From positions 2,365,794-2,429,793 of the forward strand of contig NZ_VKKS01000001.1 of the NCBI RefSeq assembly GCF_019402645.1: a stretch of 64,000 nt of DNA, written 5' to 3'. This DNA is from Morganella morganii (GTDB taxonomy: Bacteria > Pseudomonadota > Gammaproteobacteria > Enterobacterales > Enterobacteriaceae). The notes beneath the pieces are model-generated. The model was given only the letters and a program-made list of their open reading frames with translations, did not search any database and was not told the origin of the DNA. Shown piece by piece: positions 9,981 through 19,678 of the stretch. The position numbers and the translations under genes were made by a program. The stretch's first letter is position 1, and each line of letters starts with the position of its first letter.

Positions 9981-11075
9981 TTATCCTGCCTGCTGTAACT
10001 GAACCACACGCTCTGCCAGCACAGGTGAAATCTGCTGATGCAGCTGACGCAACACGACTTCAGTGGTTTCCCAGCTGATGCAGGCGTCTGTCACTGACAC
10101 GCCGTACTGCATGGCACTGCGCGGCTGTTCTGATGACTGATTGCCTTCATTAATATGGCTTTCCAGCATAATACCGGTAATTGATGTATTTCCGGCACAA
10201 ATTTGTTCTGCCACGGCATCCACCACCAGCGGCTGACGACGGAAATCTTTATCCGAGTTGCCGTGACTGCAGTCTACCATCAGTGAGGGGGTCAGACCGG
10301 CTTTCTTCATTTGCGCCTCACATTCCGTAATATCTTCCGTACTGTAGTTCGGGCGTTTTCCGCCGCGCAGGATCACATGGCCGTTCGGGTTACCCTGTGT
10401 CTGTAACAAACAGACCTGACCGGACTGGTTGATCCCCATAAAGCGGTGCGGCATGGAAGCGGCTTTCATTGCGTTGATTGCTGTGCTCAGGCTGCCGTCA
10501 GTACCGTTTTTAAAGCCGACCGGCATTGACAGCCCGGATGCCATTTCACGGTGCGTCTGTGATTCAGTGGTACGCGCGCCGATAGCAGACCAGCTGAACA
10601 GATCCCCGAGGTACTGCGGGTTATTCGGATCCAGCGCCTCACCGGCCAGCGGCAGGCCGATCTGAACCAGATCCGCCATCAGTTTGCGGGCAATGTGCAG
10701 GCCTTTCTCCATCTCGAAAGAGCCATCCATAAACGGATCACTGATAAGCCCTTTCCAGCCCACCGTTGTCCGTGGTTTTTCAAAATAAACACGCATCACG
10801 ATATACAGACTATCACTCAACTCAGCAGATAATTCTTTCAGACGACGGGCGTACTCCAGCGCTGCATCCGTGTCATGAACGGAACACGGGCCACAGACAA
10901 CCAGTAAACGCGGATCGCGGTGATGAACAATATCCGCGATCGTCTTACGTGCACCGGCGATGGCATGCTGGTCGTTGCGACTCAATGGGTACTTTTGCTT
11001 CAGCTCTTCCGGTGAGATTAAAACAATTTCATCACTGATGTGAACATTATTGAGTGCGTCTTTTTGCATGATCAT
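9981..11075 (-). CDS. aroF: 3-deoxy-7-phosphoheptulonate synthase, Tyr-sensitive (AroF)
   Basis: First step of the shikimate pathway: phosphoenolpyruvate plus erythrose 4-phosphate to DAHP. The 364-residue class I DAHP synthase resembles E. coli AroF more than AroG or AroH (MQKDALNNVHI start, linkage to tyrA). Metal and substrate motifs include VVCGPCSVHD, EKPRTTVGWKG, KNGTDGS and DCSHGNS. The ATG at 11075 has AGGA seven bases upstream; the E. coli-like start two codons later (11069) is too far from it. The C-terminus is about six residues longer than in E. coli. Confidence 0.96.
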   Translation of the reverse strand: MIMQKDALNNVHISDEIVLISPEELKQKYPLSRNDQHAIAGARKTIADIVHHRDPRLLVVCGPCSVHDTDAALEYARRLKELSAELSDSLYIVMRVYFEKPRTTVGWKGLISDPFMDGSFEMEKGLHIARKLMADLVQIGLPLAGEALDPNNPQYLGDLFSWSAIGARTTESQTHREMASGLSMPVGFKNGTDGSLSTAINAMKAASMPHRFMGINQSGQVCLLQTQGNPNGHVILRGGKRPNYSTEDITECEAQMKKAGLTPSLMVDCSHGNSDKDFRRQPLVVDAVAEQICAGNTSITGIMLESHINEGNQSSEQPRSAMQYGVSVTDACISWETTEVVLRQLHQQISPVLAERVVQLQQAG

Positions 11076-11147
11076 AGTGTTTTCCTGCTGAGTTTTACAA
11101 AAAATGGATTACGTGTTGAGTGTCTGAGAAAACACCATAACATCCTT

Positions 11148-11206
11148 CGTAAATAATTCAATCCAAAATTGTAAAATATTTAAATTTTCGTACATTTTAA
11201 ATTACA
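11148..11206 (-). promoter_or_regulatory. Proximal aroF promoter region with weak TyrR-like boxes
   Basis: On the minus strand, TGTAATTTAAAATGTACG (11189-11206) and TGGATTGAATTATTTACG (11148-11165) both keep the essential G-N14-C of the TyrR box but match the rest only partly. A promoter-like TTGAAT / TATGGT pair with a 16 bp spacer overlaps the second. Weak sites like these could act together with the much stronger box at 11373-11390. Confidence 0.45.
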
Positions 11207-11372
11207 AAATTAAAGTCATATAATCTCAGAAAAGAATTGAAATCGGTTACCTGGTCTAAAACCCAGCAAAGATAAACATTAATATACTGATAATAAAGGA
11301 AATACATTAAATTTTTATTTATGATGCATAAGACAACGAATAAAGACGGATAAATTTATAACGCAGATGAGA

Positions 11373-11390
11373 CGTAAATATATATTTACA
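11373..11390 (-). promoter_or_regulatory. Near-perfect TyrR box upstream of aroF
   Basis: On the minus strand TGTAAA-TATATA-TTTACG matches the TyrR consensus TGTAAA-N6-TTTACA at 11 of 12 defined positions. It overlaps a promoter-like TATGTA -10 with a T-rich -35 about 17 bp upstream. TyrR with tyrosine represses aroF-tyrA in E. coli. The gene rplS, on the far side, is transcribed in the same direction and ends before this point. Confidence 0.7.
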
Positions 11391-11466
11391 TATCAGGAGT
11401 GGTGTTATGTAAACAATACAGAGAATTGAACGGAAATCAGACAAAAAAGGAAAATAAAATAGCGTG

Positions 11467-11496
11467 ATAAAAAAGGCCAGCGCGAGGCTGGCCTTT
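11467..11496 (-). terminator. Terminator of the rpsP-rplS operon
   Basis: GGCCAGC-GCGAG-GCTGGCC is a 7 bp perfect stem with T6 following on the minus strand. It ends the ribosomal operon after rplS. Confidence 0.92.
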
Positions 11497-11520
11497 ATTA
11501 TCATATCGGATGCTTGCGCA

Positions 11521-11889
<369 letters not shown>

Positions 11890-11934
11890 CTAGGTAAACT
11901 GATATTTCAAAAGATATCCCGCAGGATACCTGGA

Positions 11935-12687
11935 TTAACTTGTTGCTCCGGACTGATATTCCCGCTGGAATTCAGCCAGCAACATCCTTTGCTCGTCAGT
12001 CAGAGCTAGGCTTTCCAGAAGTTCAGGTCTTCTGAGCCAGGTGCGACCGAGTGACTGTTTCATACGCCAGCGATCAATTTCTGCATGATTGCCCGACAGT
12101 AAAACCGGCGGAACATTCATGCCATCCAGCACCTCAGGACGGGTATAGTGCGGATGGTCAAGTAAACCTTCAGCAAAGGAATCTTCTTTTGCTGATGCCT
12201 GATGTCCGAGGACACCCGGGACAAAGCGCGATACCGCATCAATCAGTACCATCGCCGGTAATTCACCACCACTGAGCACGTAATCCCCGACTGACCATTC
12301 TTCATCAATTTCAGTCCGGATAACGCGTTCGTCCACTCCCTCATACCGGCCGCATACCAGAATTAACTTCTCGTTGGCGGCCAGCTCACAAACTCCCTGT
12401 TGGTCGAGTTTGCGGCCCTGCGGCGAAAGATAAATCACTTTCGTATTGTCACCTGCGGCAGCTTTTGCTGCATGGATAGCTTTGCGCAAAGGCTCCACCA
12501 TCATCAGCATGCCGGGACCGCCCCCGTAGGGCCGATCATCCACAGTGTGGTGCCGGTCATACGTGAAATCACGCGGGTTCCAGCAATCAACACTGATCAG
12601 GCCATTTTTTACTGCCCGTCCGGTTACACCATGCCCGGTTATTGAGAGGAACATTTCAGGAAACAGGCTGATAACCCCAATCCACAT
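11935..12687 (-). CDS. trmD: tRNA (guanine-37-N1)-methyltransferase TrmD
   Basis: Methylates G37 next to the anticodon using S-adenosylmethionine, which prevents +1 frameshifts; essential in most bacteria. The 250-residue SPOUT enzyme carries the trefoil-knot cofactor segments [28 protein letters not shown] and the [11 protein letters not shown] loop, with an intact C-terminal domain. It follows rimM by about 40 bp in the conserved operon. Confidence 0.98.
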   Translation of the reverse strand: MWIGVISLFPEMFLSITGHGVTGRAVKNGLISVDCWNPRDFTYDRHHTVDDRPYGGGPGMLMMVEPLRKAIHAAKAAAGDNTKVIYLSPQGRKLDQQGVCELAANEKLILVCGRYEGVDERVIRTEIDEEWSVGDYVLSGGELPAMVLIDAVSRFVPGVLGHQASAKEDSFAEGLLDHPHYTRPEVLDGMNVPPVLLSGNHAEIDRWRMKQSLGRTWLRRPELLESLALTDEQRMLLAEFQREYQSGATS

Positions 12688-12726
12688 TTTCGTGTCCCAC
12701 TTAATGACAAAACCATCACCGGAGGT

Positions 12727-13275
12727 TTAAAAACCGGGATCCCACTCAACTTCAATCAGTTTTTCAGTGAGATCAACTTTCCTGATAACCTGCCCGTCAA
12801 GATACGGCACTAACCGCTCTTTCATGCCGAAGGCATCTTTCAGATTTGCTTTAATCACCAGAACATCATTCGACCCTGTTTCCATTAAATCGGTCACGGT
12901 GCCGAGATCATATCCGCCGGTGGTCACTACACGGCAGCCCATCAGGTCTTTCCAGTAGTAATCATCGCCGTCTAATTCCGGTAACTGCGAACTGTCCACC
13001 ACGATTTCAGCGTTGGTCAGTACGTTTGCCGCATCTCTGTCGTCAACCCCTTTGAGTTTGACGATCATATCCTGATTGTGGGATTTCCAGTCTTCCGGTT
13101 CGATGTGTTGCCACACCCCGTTACGCTGAATAAACCACGGCTGATAATCAAAAATACTTTCAGTATTTTCGGTGGAAGAAAACACTCTGAGCCACCCTTT
13201 AATACCGTAAGATGACCCCAGTTTGCCGAGTACAATCGGATCAGCAGGGGCTTGCGGATTAGTGTGTCTGCTCAT
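12727..13275 (-). CDS. rimM: Ribosome maturation factor RimM
   Basis: Binds S19 and helps mature the 30S head. The ATG at 13275 gives 182 residues ([20 protein letters not shown]), the same length as E. coli RimM, and has GGTGG five bases upstream. An in-frame GTG at 13284 would add three residues. An N-terminal beta-barrel RimM domain is followed by a PRC-barrel domain with [13 protein letters not shown] and the [14 protein letters not shown] segment. The rpsP stop lies 18 bp upstream. Confidence 0.96.
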   Translation of the reverse strand: MSRHTNPQAPADPIVLGKLGSSYGIKGWLRVFSSTENTESIFDYQPWFIQRNGVWQHIEPEDWKSHNQDMIVKLKGVDDRDAANVLTNAEIVVDSSQLPELDGDDYYWKDLMGCRVVTTGGYDLGTVTDLMETGSNDVLVIKANLKDAFGMKERLVPYLDGQVIRKVDLTEKLIEVEWDPGF

Positions 13276-13293
13276 TGTTGCCACCGTGACAGA

Positions 13294-13542
13294 TTAAGCT
13301 GCTTTTTTCGCGTCTTTGATCAGTACAGCAACACGATCAGAGACAGTTGCACCCAGACCAACCCAGTGTTCAACACGGTCCAGATCCAAGCGCAGAGTTT
13401 CAGCCTTACCGGCAGCGATAGGGTTGAAGAAACCAATACGTTCGATGAAACGACCGTCACGTGCATTACGACTGTCGGTTACGACGATTTGGTAGAACGG
13501 ACGCTTTTTTGCGCCGCCACGAGCTAAACGAATTGTTACCAT
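13294..13542 (-). CDS. rpsP: 30S ribosomal protein S16
   Basis: Assembly protein of the 30S body. The 82-residue protein starts [21 protein letters not shown] and has the [19 protein letters not shown] core, typical for the family. It is the first gene of its operon, with a GAGGAT ribosome site before the ATG, a structured leader and a recognisable promoter. Confidence 0.98.
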   Translation of the reverse strand: MVTIRLARGGAKKRPFYQIVVTDSRNARDGRFIERIGFFNPIAAGKAETLRLDLDRVEHWVGLGATVSDRVAVLIKDAKKAA

Positions 13543-13564
13543 AACATCCTCATTGAATTGACAA

Positions 13565-13600
13565 ACAACCAGACCCCATCGAGGAATGGCGTCCGGTTGT
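13565..13600 (-). promoter_or_regulatory. Hairpin in the rpsP leader
   Basis: ACAACC..GAC and GTC..GGTTGT arms with an inner CCAT/ATGG pairing form a long interrupted stem about 20 nt before the rpsP start. It has no T run and is therefore not a terminator. Autogenous translational control is possible but unproven. Confidence 0.5.
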
Positions 13601-13618
13601 CATAGAAAAAGCCCGAAA

Positions 13619-13646
13619 AGTTTACTCACTTTGACGTAAAAATCAA
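13619..13646 (-). promoter_or_regulatory. rpsP operon promoter
   Basis: On the minus strand TTGATT (13641-13646), a 16 bp spacer, and TAAACT (13619-13624) form a plausible sigma-70 promoter about 75 bp upstream of rpsP. It lies just after the 3' end of ffh. Confidence 0.6.
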
Positions 13647-13680
13647 TCTAAAGTGATTATTCTTTGTGACTTTCTTTGTT

Positions 13681-15042
13681 TTACCGCCCCATCATACCCG
13701 GCGGCATCATACCTTTCATGCCCCGCATCATCTTCGCGAGGCCCCCTTTCTTCATCTTTTTCATTATGCGCTGCATATCATCGAACTGCTTGAGCAGCCG
13801 GTTGACATCCTGCACCTGAGTACCGGAGCCCGCTGCGATACGGCGCTTGCGGGATCCTTTAATAATTTCCGGTTTGACACGCTCTTTTTTGGTCATGGAA
13901 TTGATCATCGCTTCCATTTTGGTCAGCACGCTGTCATCCATCTGCGATTTCACAGCGTCCGGCACCTGAGACATGCCCGGCAGTTTGGTCAGCATCCCGG
14001 CCATACCGCCCATATTGCGCATCTGCTTAAGCTGTTCCAGGAAGTCGTTGAGATCAAACCCGTCGCCTTTTTTCAGCTTGGACGCCAGTTTTTCCGCCTG
14101 GTCGCGGTCAACTTTACTTTCAATCTCTTCAATCAGTGACAGCACATCGCCCATGCCCAGAATACGGGAGGCAACGCGATCCGGATGGAACGGCTCCAGT
14201 GCATCGGTTTTCTCCCCGATACCCAGGAATTTAATCGGTTTACCGGTGATATGGCGGATAGAGAGTGCCGCACCGCCGCGTGCATCACCATCGACTTTAG
14301 TCAGCACCACACCGGTCAGCGGCAGGGCTTCATTAAAAGCTTTGGCGGTGTTTGCCGCATCCTGCCCGGTCATGGCATCCACGACGAACAGGGTTTCAAC
14401 CGGATTAATCGCCGCATGCAGATCTTTGATTTCACCCATCATGCCTTCATCGACATGCAGACGGCCTGCGGTATCCACCAGCAGGACATCAAAGAATTGC
14501 AGTTGCGCGTGTTTCAACGCTTTTTTAACGATATCAATTGGGTTTTCTGACACATCAGACGGGAAGAATTCGATTCCCACTGTTTCAGCCAGTGTCTGTA
14601 ACTGTTTAATCGCCGCCGGACGGTACACGTCCGCAGAGACCACCAGCACTTTTTTCTTCTGTTTTTCTTTCAGCAGTTTACCGAGTTTAGCCACACTGGT
14701 GGTTTTACCCGCACCCTGCAGACCGGCCATCAGCACCACAGCCGGCGGCTGGGCAGAGAGATCCAGGGCGTTGTTTTCCTCTCCCATCGCCGAAACCAGT
14801 TCACCCTGAACGATTTTGACGAACTCCTGCCCCGGTGTCAGGCTTTTGTTCACCTCATGGCCGACGGCCCGCTCTTTGACGCGGTTGATGAAATCCCGTA
14901 CCACCGGAAGGGCGACATCGGCTTCCAGAAGCGCCATGCGCACTTCGCGCAGCGTTTCTTTAATATTGTCTTCCGTCAGTCGTCCGCGACCACTGATATT
15001 GCGCAAGGTGCGCGAAAGTCTGTCAGTTAAATTATCAAACAT
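13681..15042 (-). CDS. ffh: Signal recognition particle GTPase Ffh
   Basis: Binds 4.5S RNA and hydrophobic signal sequences on nascent inner-membrane proteins and hands the ribosome to FtsY. The 453-residue protein matches E. coli in length. It has an N domain, a G domain with P-loop GLQGAGKTT (about 107), DTAGRLH and TKVDGDARGG, and a methionine-rich M domain ending in MRGMKGMMPPGMMGR. ypjD diverges from it about 180 bp away, and the ribosomal operon follows on the same strand. Confidence 0.98.
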   Translation of the reverse strand: MFDNLTDRLSRTLRNISGRGRLTEDNIKETLREVRMALLEADVALPVVRDFINRVKERAVGHEVNKSLTPGQEFVKIVQGELVSAMGEENNALDLSAQPPAVVLMAGLQGAGKTTSVAKLGKLLKEKQKKKVLVVSADVYRPAAIKQLQTLAETVGIEFFPSDVSENPIDIVKKALKHAQLQFFDVLLVDTAGRLHVDEGMMGEIKDLHAAINPVETLFVVDAMTGQDAANTAKAFNEALPLTGVVLTKVDGDARGGAALSIRHITGKPIKFLGIGEKTDALEPFHPDRVASRILGMGDVLSLIEEIESKVDRDQAEKLASKLKKGDGFDLNDFLEQLKQMRNMGGMAGMLTKLPGMSQVPDAVKSQMDDSVLTKMEAMINSMTKKERVKPEIIKGSRKRRIAAGSGTQVQDVNRLLKQFDDMQRIMKKMKKGGLAKMMRGMKGMMPPGMMGR

Positions 15043-15225
15043 GTCATCGACTCTGCCAAAACTGAGCTAAAAATAGAAAAGATAGTCAGGATTATAACAC
15101 GCGCGGCAGCAAATCAGCGAACCGATTTACGTAAAGTATCGTGTAATCATTGGAGTGATCTGCGGGCTGCGGTATACTGATGTATGAATTTTGTTTCATC
15201 TTACTGACTGAATAATCACAAAACC

Positions 15226-16017
15226 ATGCCTGAAATCTCTGTTGTTGCAATTAGCGCTTATCTGTTAAGCCTGGTACTTCTGATGCCGGGTGTGCTCCGC
15301 TACCAGCGCGGCTACCGGAAGCTGGCGCTTATCTTCGCGGTTATCGCGCTGGTGTGTCACGGCTTGGCGATTAAATCACATATTTTTCAGGGTGTTGGTC
15401 AAAACCTGACGTTGCTGAATCTCGGTTCGGTAGTCAGCCTGCTGGTCTCTGTCATTATGACGATTGTCGCGTTTCAGGGCCGGGCATGGTTTCTTATCCC
15501 CATTGTTTACAGCTTCTCGATGGTCAATCTGATCCTGGCCACCCTGATGCCGGGCGAGTTTATCACTCATTTACAGGCCAGTGTGCCTCTGTTTGTGCAT
15601 ATCGGGCTGGCACTGCTCAGCTTCGCGACACTGATTATTGCGGCACTTTATGCCATGCAGCTCGGCTGGATGGATCACCAGCTGAAAAATAAACGTCTTA
15701 AGTTTACGCCGGATATGCCGCCATTAATGGTTATCGAGCGTAAAATGTTTCATATCACGCAGGTCGGCGTGATTTTGCTGACACTGACACTCGCCACCGG
15801 CATTGTATTCATGGATAACATTTTTGATAAAGATAATATTCATAAATCATTGCTGTCGATGGTTGCCTGGTGTGTCTACATTGTGCTGCTGTGGGGGCAC
15901 TATCACGAAGGCTGGCGCGGTAAACGGGTTATCTGGTTTAACTTTGCCGGTGCCTTTATTCTCACACTTGCATTTTTCGGGCATCGTCTGTTTCAGGAAC
16001 TGATGCTGTATGCATAA
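15226..16017 (+). CDS. ypjD: YpjD, CcsA-family inner membrane protein
   Basis: An integral membrane protein of the CcsA/CcmC cytochrome c assembly family, function not settled in E. coli. It has 263 residues with about eight hydrophobic segments and conserved histidines (HGLAIKSH, HIGLALLSF, WGHYHEGWRGKR) of the kind that ligate haem in this family. It is divergent from ffh and followed by yfjD after 54 bp, the E. coli order. Confidence 0.92.
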   Translation: MPEISVVAISAYLLSLVLLMPGVLRYQRGYRKLALIFAVIALVCHGLAIKSHIFQGVGQNLTLLNLGSVVSLLVSVIMTIVAFQGRAWFLIPIVYSFSMVNLILATLMPGEFITHLQASVPLFVHIGLALLSFATLIIAALYAMQLGWMDHQLKNKRLKFTPDMPPLMVIERKMFHITQVGVILLTLTLATGIVFMDNIFDKDNIHKSLLSMVAWCVYIVLLWGHYHEGWRGKRVIWFNFAGAFILTLAFFGHRLFQELMLYA

Positions 16018-16071
16018 CGGCGGCATCTGTCACGCCCTTTTCAGCTCATCACAAAAGAAAGGAACACCGCT

Positions 16072-17364
16072 GTGGAGCACGTTTCAACAAGTACGCTGGT
16101 TATTATTCTTATTTTATTAGTGATAATTTCAGCGTACTTTTCCGCATCCGAAACCGGGATGATGACCATCAACCGCTACCGGCTGCGCCATCAGGCCAAA
16201 CAGGGAAACCGGTCGGCCCGCCGTGTCGAGCGGCTGCTGGAAAAACCGGAGCGCCTGCTGAGCCTCATTCTTATCGGCAATAACCTGGTCAACATTGTTG
16301 CCTCCGCACTGGGTACCATTGTCGGAATGCGTCTGTACGGCAACGCCGGTGTGGCCATCGCCACCGGGGTACTGACCTTTGTTATCCTTGTCTTTGCCGA
16401 GGTGATGCCAAAAACTATTGCAGCACTCTATCCTCAGCAGGTCGCATTTCCGAGCAGCTTTTTACTGCGTCCGCTGGCAAAAATCTGCCTGCCGATTGTC
16501 TGGGCATTCAACGCGATAACCCTGATTCTGATGCGCTGTATCGGTATCCGCGGTACTGTTATCCGCAGTGACGCGGTATCAAAAGAAGAACTGAAAACTA
16601 TCGTTAATGAGTCCAAAGGCAAACTTTCCCGCCGCAACCAGGACATGCTGATCTCTATCCTCGACCTGGATAAAGTCTGTGTGGATGAAATTATGGTGCC
16701 GCGCACTGAAATCATCGGGATTGATATCAATAATGAGTGGAAATCGATTCTTCGCCAGCTTACTCACTCACCGCACGGCCGGATTGTGCTCTACCGCGAT
16801 TCTCTGGATGATGCCATCGGCATGCTGCGTGTCCGTGAAGCCTACCGGCTGATGATTGAAAAGCAGGAATTCACCAAACAAATGCTTATCAAGGCTGCGG
16901 ATAAAGTCTACTTTGTCCCTGACAGCACACCACTGAATCTGCAACTGGTCAATTTCCAGCGTAATAATGAGAAAGTCGGGCTGGTTGTGGATGAGTATGG
17001 TGACATTCAGGGGCTTATCTCAGTGGAAGATATCCTGGAAGAGATTGTCGGTGATTTCACCACATCCATGTCGCCGTCGCTGGCAGAAGAAGTGACCCGT
17101 CAGCCTGACGGTACACTGCTGATTGAAGGCTCTGCCAATATCCGCGAAATCAATAAAGCCCTGAATCTTTCCCTGCCGGAAGAAGGCGCCCGCACCATTA
17201 ACGGCCTTCTGCTGGAAGAGCTCGGTGATATCCCGACACTGCATACCCTGGTCACTATCGGACGCTATCAGTTTGAAGTGACTGCCATTGGTGAAAACGT
17301 GATTAAAACCGTGAAATTGTCGCCACTGAAACCGGCTGGTGCCGATATCGCTGCGGATATCTGA
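16072..17364 (+). CDS. yfjD: YfjD, CNNM/CorC-family membrane protein
   Basis: A 430-residue protein with an N-terminal DUF21 membrane domain (four hydrophobic segments, about 1-150), a CBS pair (from MVPRTEIIGID to SVEDILEEIVGDFT, about 205-330) and a C-terminal CorC/HlyC transporter-associated domain. This architecture is shared with magnesium and cobalt efflux proteins; the substrate is not known. It begins with GTG preceded by AAAGGA at good distance, matching the E. coli MEHISTTTL start. It shares a bidirectional terminator with luxS. Confidence 0.93.
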   Translation: MEHVSTSTLVIILILLVIISAYFSASETGMMTINRYRLRHQAKQGNRSARRVERLLEKPERLLSLILIGNNLVNIVASALGTIVGMRLYGNAGVAIATGVLTFVILVFAEVMPKTIAALYPQQVAFPSSFLLRPLAKICLPIVWAFNAITLILMRCIGIRGTVIRSDAVSKEELKTIVNESKGKLSRRNQDMLISILDLDKVCVDEIMVPRTEIIGIDINNEWKSILRQLTHSPHGRIVLYRDSLDDAIGMLRVREAYRLMIEKQEFTKQMLIKAADKVYFVPDSTPLNLQLVNFQRNNEKVGLVVDEYGDIQGLISVEDILEEIVGDFTTSMSPSLAEEVTRQPDGTLLIEGSANIREINKALNLSLPEEGARTINGLLLEELGDIPTLHTLVTIGRYQFEVTAIGENVIKTVKLSPLKPAGADIAADI

Positions 17365-17385
17365 GAAAGATAAGATAAAAGACAT

Positions 17386-17422
17386 AAAAAAACCTGCGGC
17401 AACAATGCGCGCAGGTTTTTTT
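17386..17422. terminator. Bidirectional terminator between yfjD and luxS
   Basis: ACCTGC (17392-17397) and GCAGGT (17411-17416) are flanked by A and T runs of about six or seven on both sides. It can serve the yfjD (plus) and luxS (minus) transcripts. Confidence 0.88.
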
Positions 17423-17440
17423 GTATCCGGTACTGAAAAA

Positions 17441-17956
17441 TTACGGATGCAGTTTTTCCAGCTCTTCATCAGACAGCAGAAGATCATCATTTTTGTTTAC
17501 GCGGATATCGCGTTCAATGATGTTTTTTGCAATCTGATGTGCTTCATCCAGTGAATGCATTTTATACGTCCCGCACTGGTACAGATTCAGTTCAGGGATC
17601 TTCGCCTGATCTTTGACGGTCAGGATATCCGCCATTGCCTCTTTCCAGGCCTGTGCAACACGGGCTTCTGACGGCGCACCAATCAGACTCATATAGAACC
17701 CGGTACGGCAGCCCATCGGCGAAATATCAATGATTTCAACACCATTACCGTTTAAATGATTACGCATGAAACCGGCGAACAGATGTTCCAGTGTATGCGT
17801 TCCTCTTTCCGGTAAAATCTCTTCATTAGGAACACAAAAACGCAGATCGAAAACAGTGATGGTATCGCCACCCGGGGTGGTCATGGTTTTCGCTACGCGT
17901 ACCGCAGGTGCCGCCATGCGTGTGTGGTCAACTAAAAAACTATCCAGCAAAGGCAT
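17441..17956 (-). CDS. luxS: S-ribosylhomocysteine lyase LuxS (autoinducer-2 synthase)
   Basis: Cleaves S-ribosylhomocysteine to homocysteine and DPD, the precursor of AI-2, in the activated methyl cycle. The frame stays open upstream to 18100, but the ATG at 17956 gives the standard 171 residues ([11 protein letters not shown]) with AGGAG seven bases before it. Metal ligands are visible in HTLEH (His54, His58) and the [16 protein letters not shown] cysteine region. The 5' leader runs antisense to micA, as in E. coli, where RNase III cuts the duplex. Confidence 0.97.
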   Translation of the reverse strand: MPLLDSFLVDHTRMAAPAVRVAKTMTTPGGDTITVFDLRFCVPNEEILPERGTHTLEHLFAGFMRNHLNGNGVEIIDISPMGCRTGFYMSLIGAPSEARVAQAWKEAMADILTVKDQAKIPELNLYQCGTYKMHSLDEAHQIAKNIIERDIRVNKNDDLLLSDEELEKLHP

Positions 17957-17997
17957 AATTCCCGCTCCTCTTTTTTTATAAAAAATGCCGAACGAAT

Positions 17998-18025
17998 GAA
18001 ACTTTTTCTGAATACGCTGGTCTGA
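17998..18025 (+). promoter_or_regulatory. Sigma-E promoter of micA
   Basis: GAAACTT (17998-18004), 16 bp, and TCTGA (18021-18025) fit the RpoE consensus GGAACTT-N16-TCTGA. Transcription would start at G18032, exactly where the similarity to MicA begins. Confidence 0.85.
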
Positions 18026-18031
18026 TGTATT

Positions 18032-18104
18032 GAAAGACGCGCAAATTGTTATCATCCCTATTCTCTGAGAGATTTTTTTGGCCACATTGATTGTGGCCAT
18101 TTTC
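18032..18104 (+). ncRNA. micA: MicA small RNA (Hfq-binding, sigma-E dependent)
   Basis: MicA base-pairs through its 5' end with ompA and other envelope mRNAs and lowers porin synthesis under envelope stress. The 5' part starts GAAAGACGCGCAAATTGTTA and continues with TCATCCC, nearly the E. coli MicA seed region. A small TCTC/GAGA hairpin follows, then a T-rich stretch and a terminator stem TGGCCACA / TGTGGCCA (18079-18099) with TTTTC behind. It lies between luxS and gshA on the opposite strand, the same as in E. coli. The terminal T run is interrupted and looks weaker than in E. coli. Confidence 0.92.
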
Positions 18105-18118
18105 TTATCTGCCAGAAA

Positions 18119-19678
18119 TCAGCGACCGCCGTGCAGCGCCAGATACTCATCAAAACTTATCGTATCACTCTCTTCCATCGCTTTTTGTTTATCGACAGAA
18201 GCCTGCCATTGTTCAGCAAAGTCGTCTTCACTGATCACTTCATACGGCTCGTGAGTCAGTTCTTCATGATACCGATCCGCAAGGGCCAGCCCGTAACTTC
18301 CGATACCCGCCTCTTTTATCAGTGCCAGCATCCGCCCCGAGAACGTCAGTTCCGGGTCATCAAACTGCACTTTCAGTGCTTCGCACACTTCGCGATATTG
18401 TGTGCCTGAGCAGGTATCTAACACATCGGCAACACGCAGGAGATCATTAAACAGTGCGTGACCCACTTTTTGCAAGGGTTGTTTTTCACGACCGCAGCCG
18501 ATGCCGATTTCCTGTCCCGGCTTACGCCCTTCCAGAATCACACGATTCCAGTTATGGCGGGCACACGCCAGCTCATCAGCACTCATTTCCGGTGCATCCG
18601 CCAGCACACACCAGATAAGGAACAGGTCGAGGAAGCGGATCTGAGTTTCATCCACACCGGTGGCGGAGAACGGGTTGATATCCAGGGCACGGACTTCGAT
18701 ATATTCCACCCCGCCGCGCTGTAAAGCATCAGACGGCGACTCATCACCTTTCTGCACACGCTTCGGCCGGATAGGGGCATAGAACTCGTTTTCAATCTGC
18801 AATACGTTAGTGTTAATCTGAAGGTGTTTTCCGTTTTTGGCTAATCCCAGTGCGGCAAATTCTTCAGACGGGATCTGAATAGCCTTTTTCAGCCCGGCGA
18901 CATACGTGTCCAGATGGTTGAAGGTAATGTTCAGATCACTTTGTGACTTGTTGGTATAGCCGAGATCACTTAAACGCAGTGACGTGGCATACGGCAGGTA
19001 TAATGCCCCTTTCGGCAGTGTTTCAAACGGCAGATTAGTTTTACGGCCGCGCAGGAAAGAGCCGCAAATTGCCGGGGAAGCACCGAACAGATACGGGATC
19101 ACCCAACCGAAACGGTAATAGTTGCGGATCAGCCGGAAATAACCGGCTGAGATTTTATCCTTGCCGCCTTGTGCGTCACTGATACCACTCCATGCCTGCC
19201 AGAACTCCACCGGCAGGGAGAAGTTATAGTGAACACCGGAAATGGTCTGCATCAGAGCGCCATAGCGGTTTTTAAGCCCTTCACGGTACAGCGTCTTGAA
19301 ACGGCCGGCATTGGATGTGCCAAACTGCGCCAGTTCGATATGGTCTTCCGAATCAATGAAGCATGGCATACTCAGCGGCCACATTCGTTCATTGTTCAGG
19401 TGACGCGCAGTGTAACGGTGCACATCCCGCAGAAATTTCACGGTGTAATCAATACGCGAATCCACCGGCGTAATAAATTCCAGCAGTGACTCGGCAAAGT
19501 CCGTGGTTATCCACTTATGCGTTAATGATTTTCCCAGCCCTTCCGGGTGACCGGTATGTGCCAGAGCACCATCCGGCGTGATACGCAGTGTTTCGCGCTC
19601 AATACCGCGGTTGATGCCTTTTAAAATCCGGGGGTGCGCCTCTAACCATGAGAGCGCTTTAGATACATCCGGGATCAA
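18119..19678 (-). CDS. gshA: Glutamate--cysteine ligase GshA
   Basis: ATP-dependent first step of glutathione synthesis, joining glutamate and cysteine. The 519-residue protein is of the gammaproteobacterial type, with [16 protein letters not shown] near the N-terminus, the HYNFSLP segment and [12 protein letters not shown]. The start codon is TTG (MIPDV), as in E. coli, with GGGAGG five bases upstream; a rare start codon may keep expression low. The second enzyme, gshB, is about 42 kb to the right. Confidence 0.97.
   Translation of the reverse strand: MIPDVSKALSWLEAHPRILKGINRGIERETLRITPDGALAHTGHPEGLGKSLTHKWITTDFAESLLEFITPVDSRIDYTVKFLRDVHRYTARHLNNERMWPLSMPCFIDSEDHIELAQFGTSNAGRFKTLYREGLKNRYGALMQTISGVHYNFSLPVEFWQAWSGISDAQGGKDKISAGYFRLIRNYYRFGWVIPYLFGASPAICGSFLRGRKTNLPFETLPKGALYLPYATSLRLSDLGYTNKSQSDLNITFNHLDTYVAGLKKAIQIPSEEFAALGLAKNGKHLQINTNVLQIENEFYAPIRPKRVQKGDESPSDALQRGGVEYIEVRALDINPFSATGVDETQIRFLDLFLIWCVLADAPEMSADELACARHNWNRVILEGRKPGQEIGIGCGREKQPLQKVGHALFNDLLRVADVLDTCSGTQYREVCEALKVQFDDPELTFSGRMLALIKEAGIGSYGLALADRYHEELTHEPYEVISEDDFAEQWQASVDKQKAMEESDTISFDEYLALHGGR

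Larger units (their letters stand above)
11076..11466 (-). other. AT-rich upstream region of aroF
   Basis: This is about 390 bp without a credible gene, much more AT-rich than its surroundings. It contains the aroF ribosome site, weak TyrR-like boxes near 11148-11206, and one near-perfect TyrR box at 11373-11390. If the distal box marks the promoter, aroF has an untranslated leader of about 300 nt. Confidence 0.7.

Noticed and set aside
11319-11504. 61-codon hydrophobic frame upstream of aroF on the minus strand
   Set aside because: It begins inside the rplS terminator hairpin and runs through AT-rich regulatory DNA with the TyrR box. Its hydrophobicity follows from base composition.
18079-18099. 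Hairpin first read as the gshA terminator
   Set aside because: On the minus strand it is followed by A, not T. It is the plus-strand terminator stem of micA.
17957-18100. Longer LuxS reading frame with 48 extra N-terminal residues
   Set aside because: LuxS proteins start at MPLLDSF, which has a good ribosome site here. The extension is antisense to micA.
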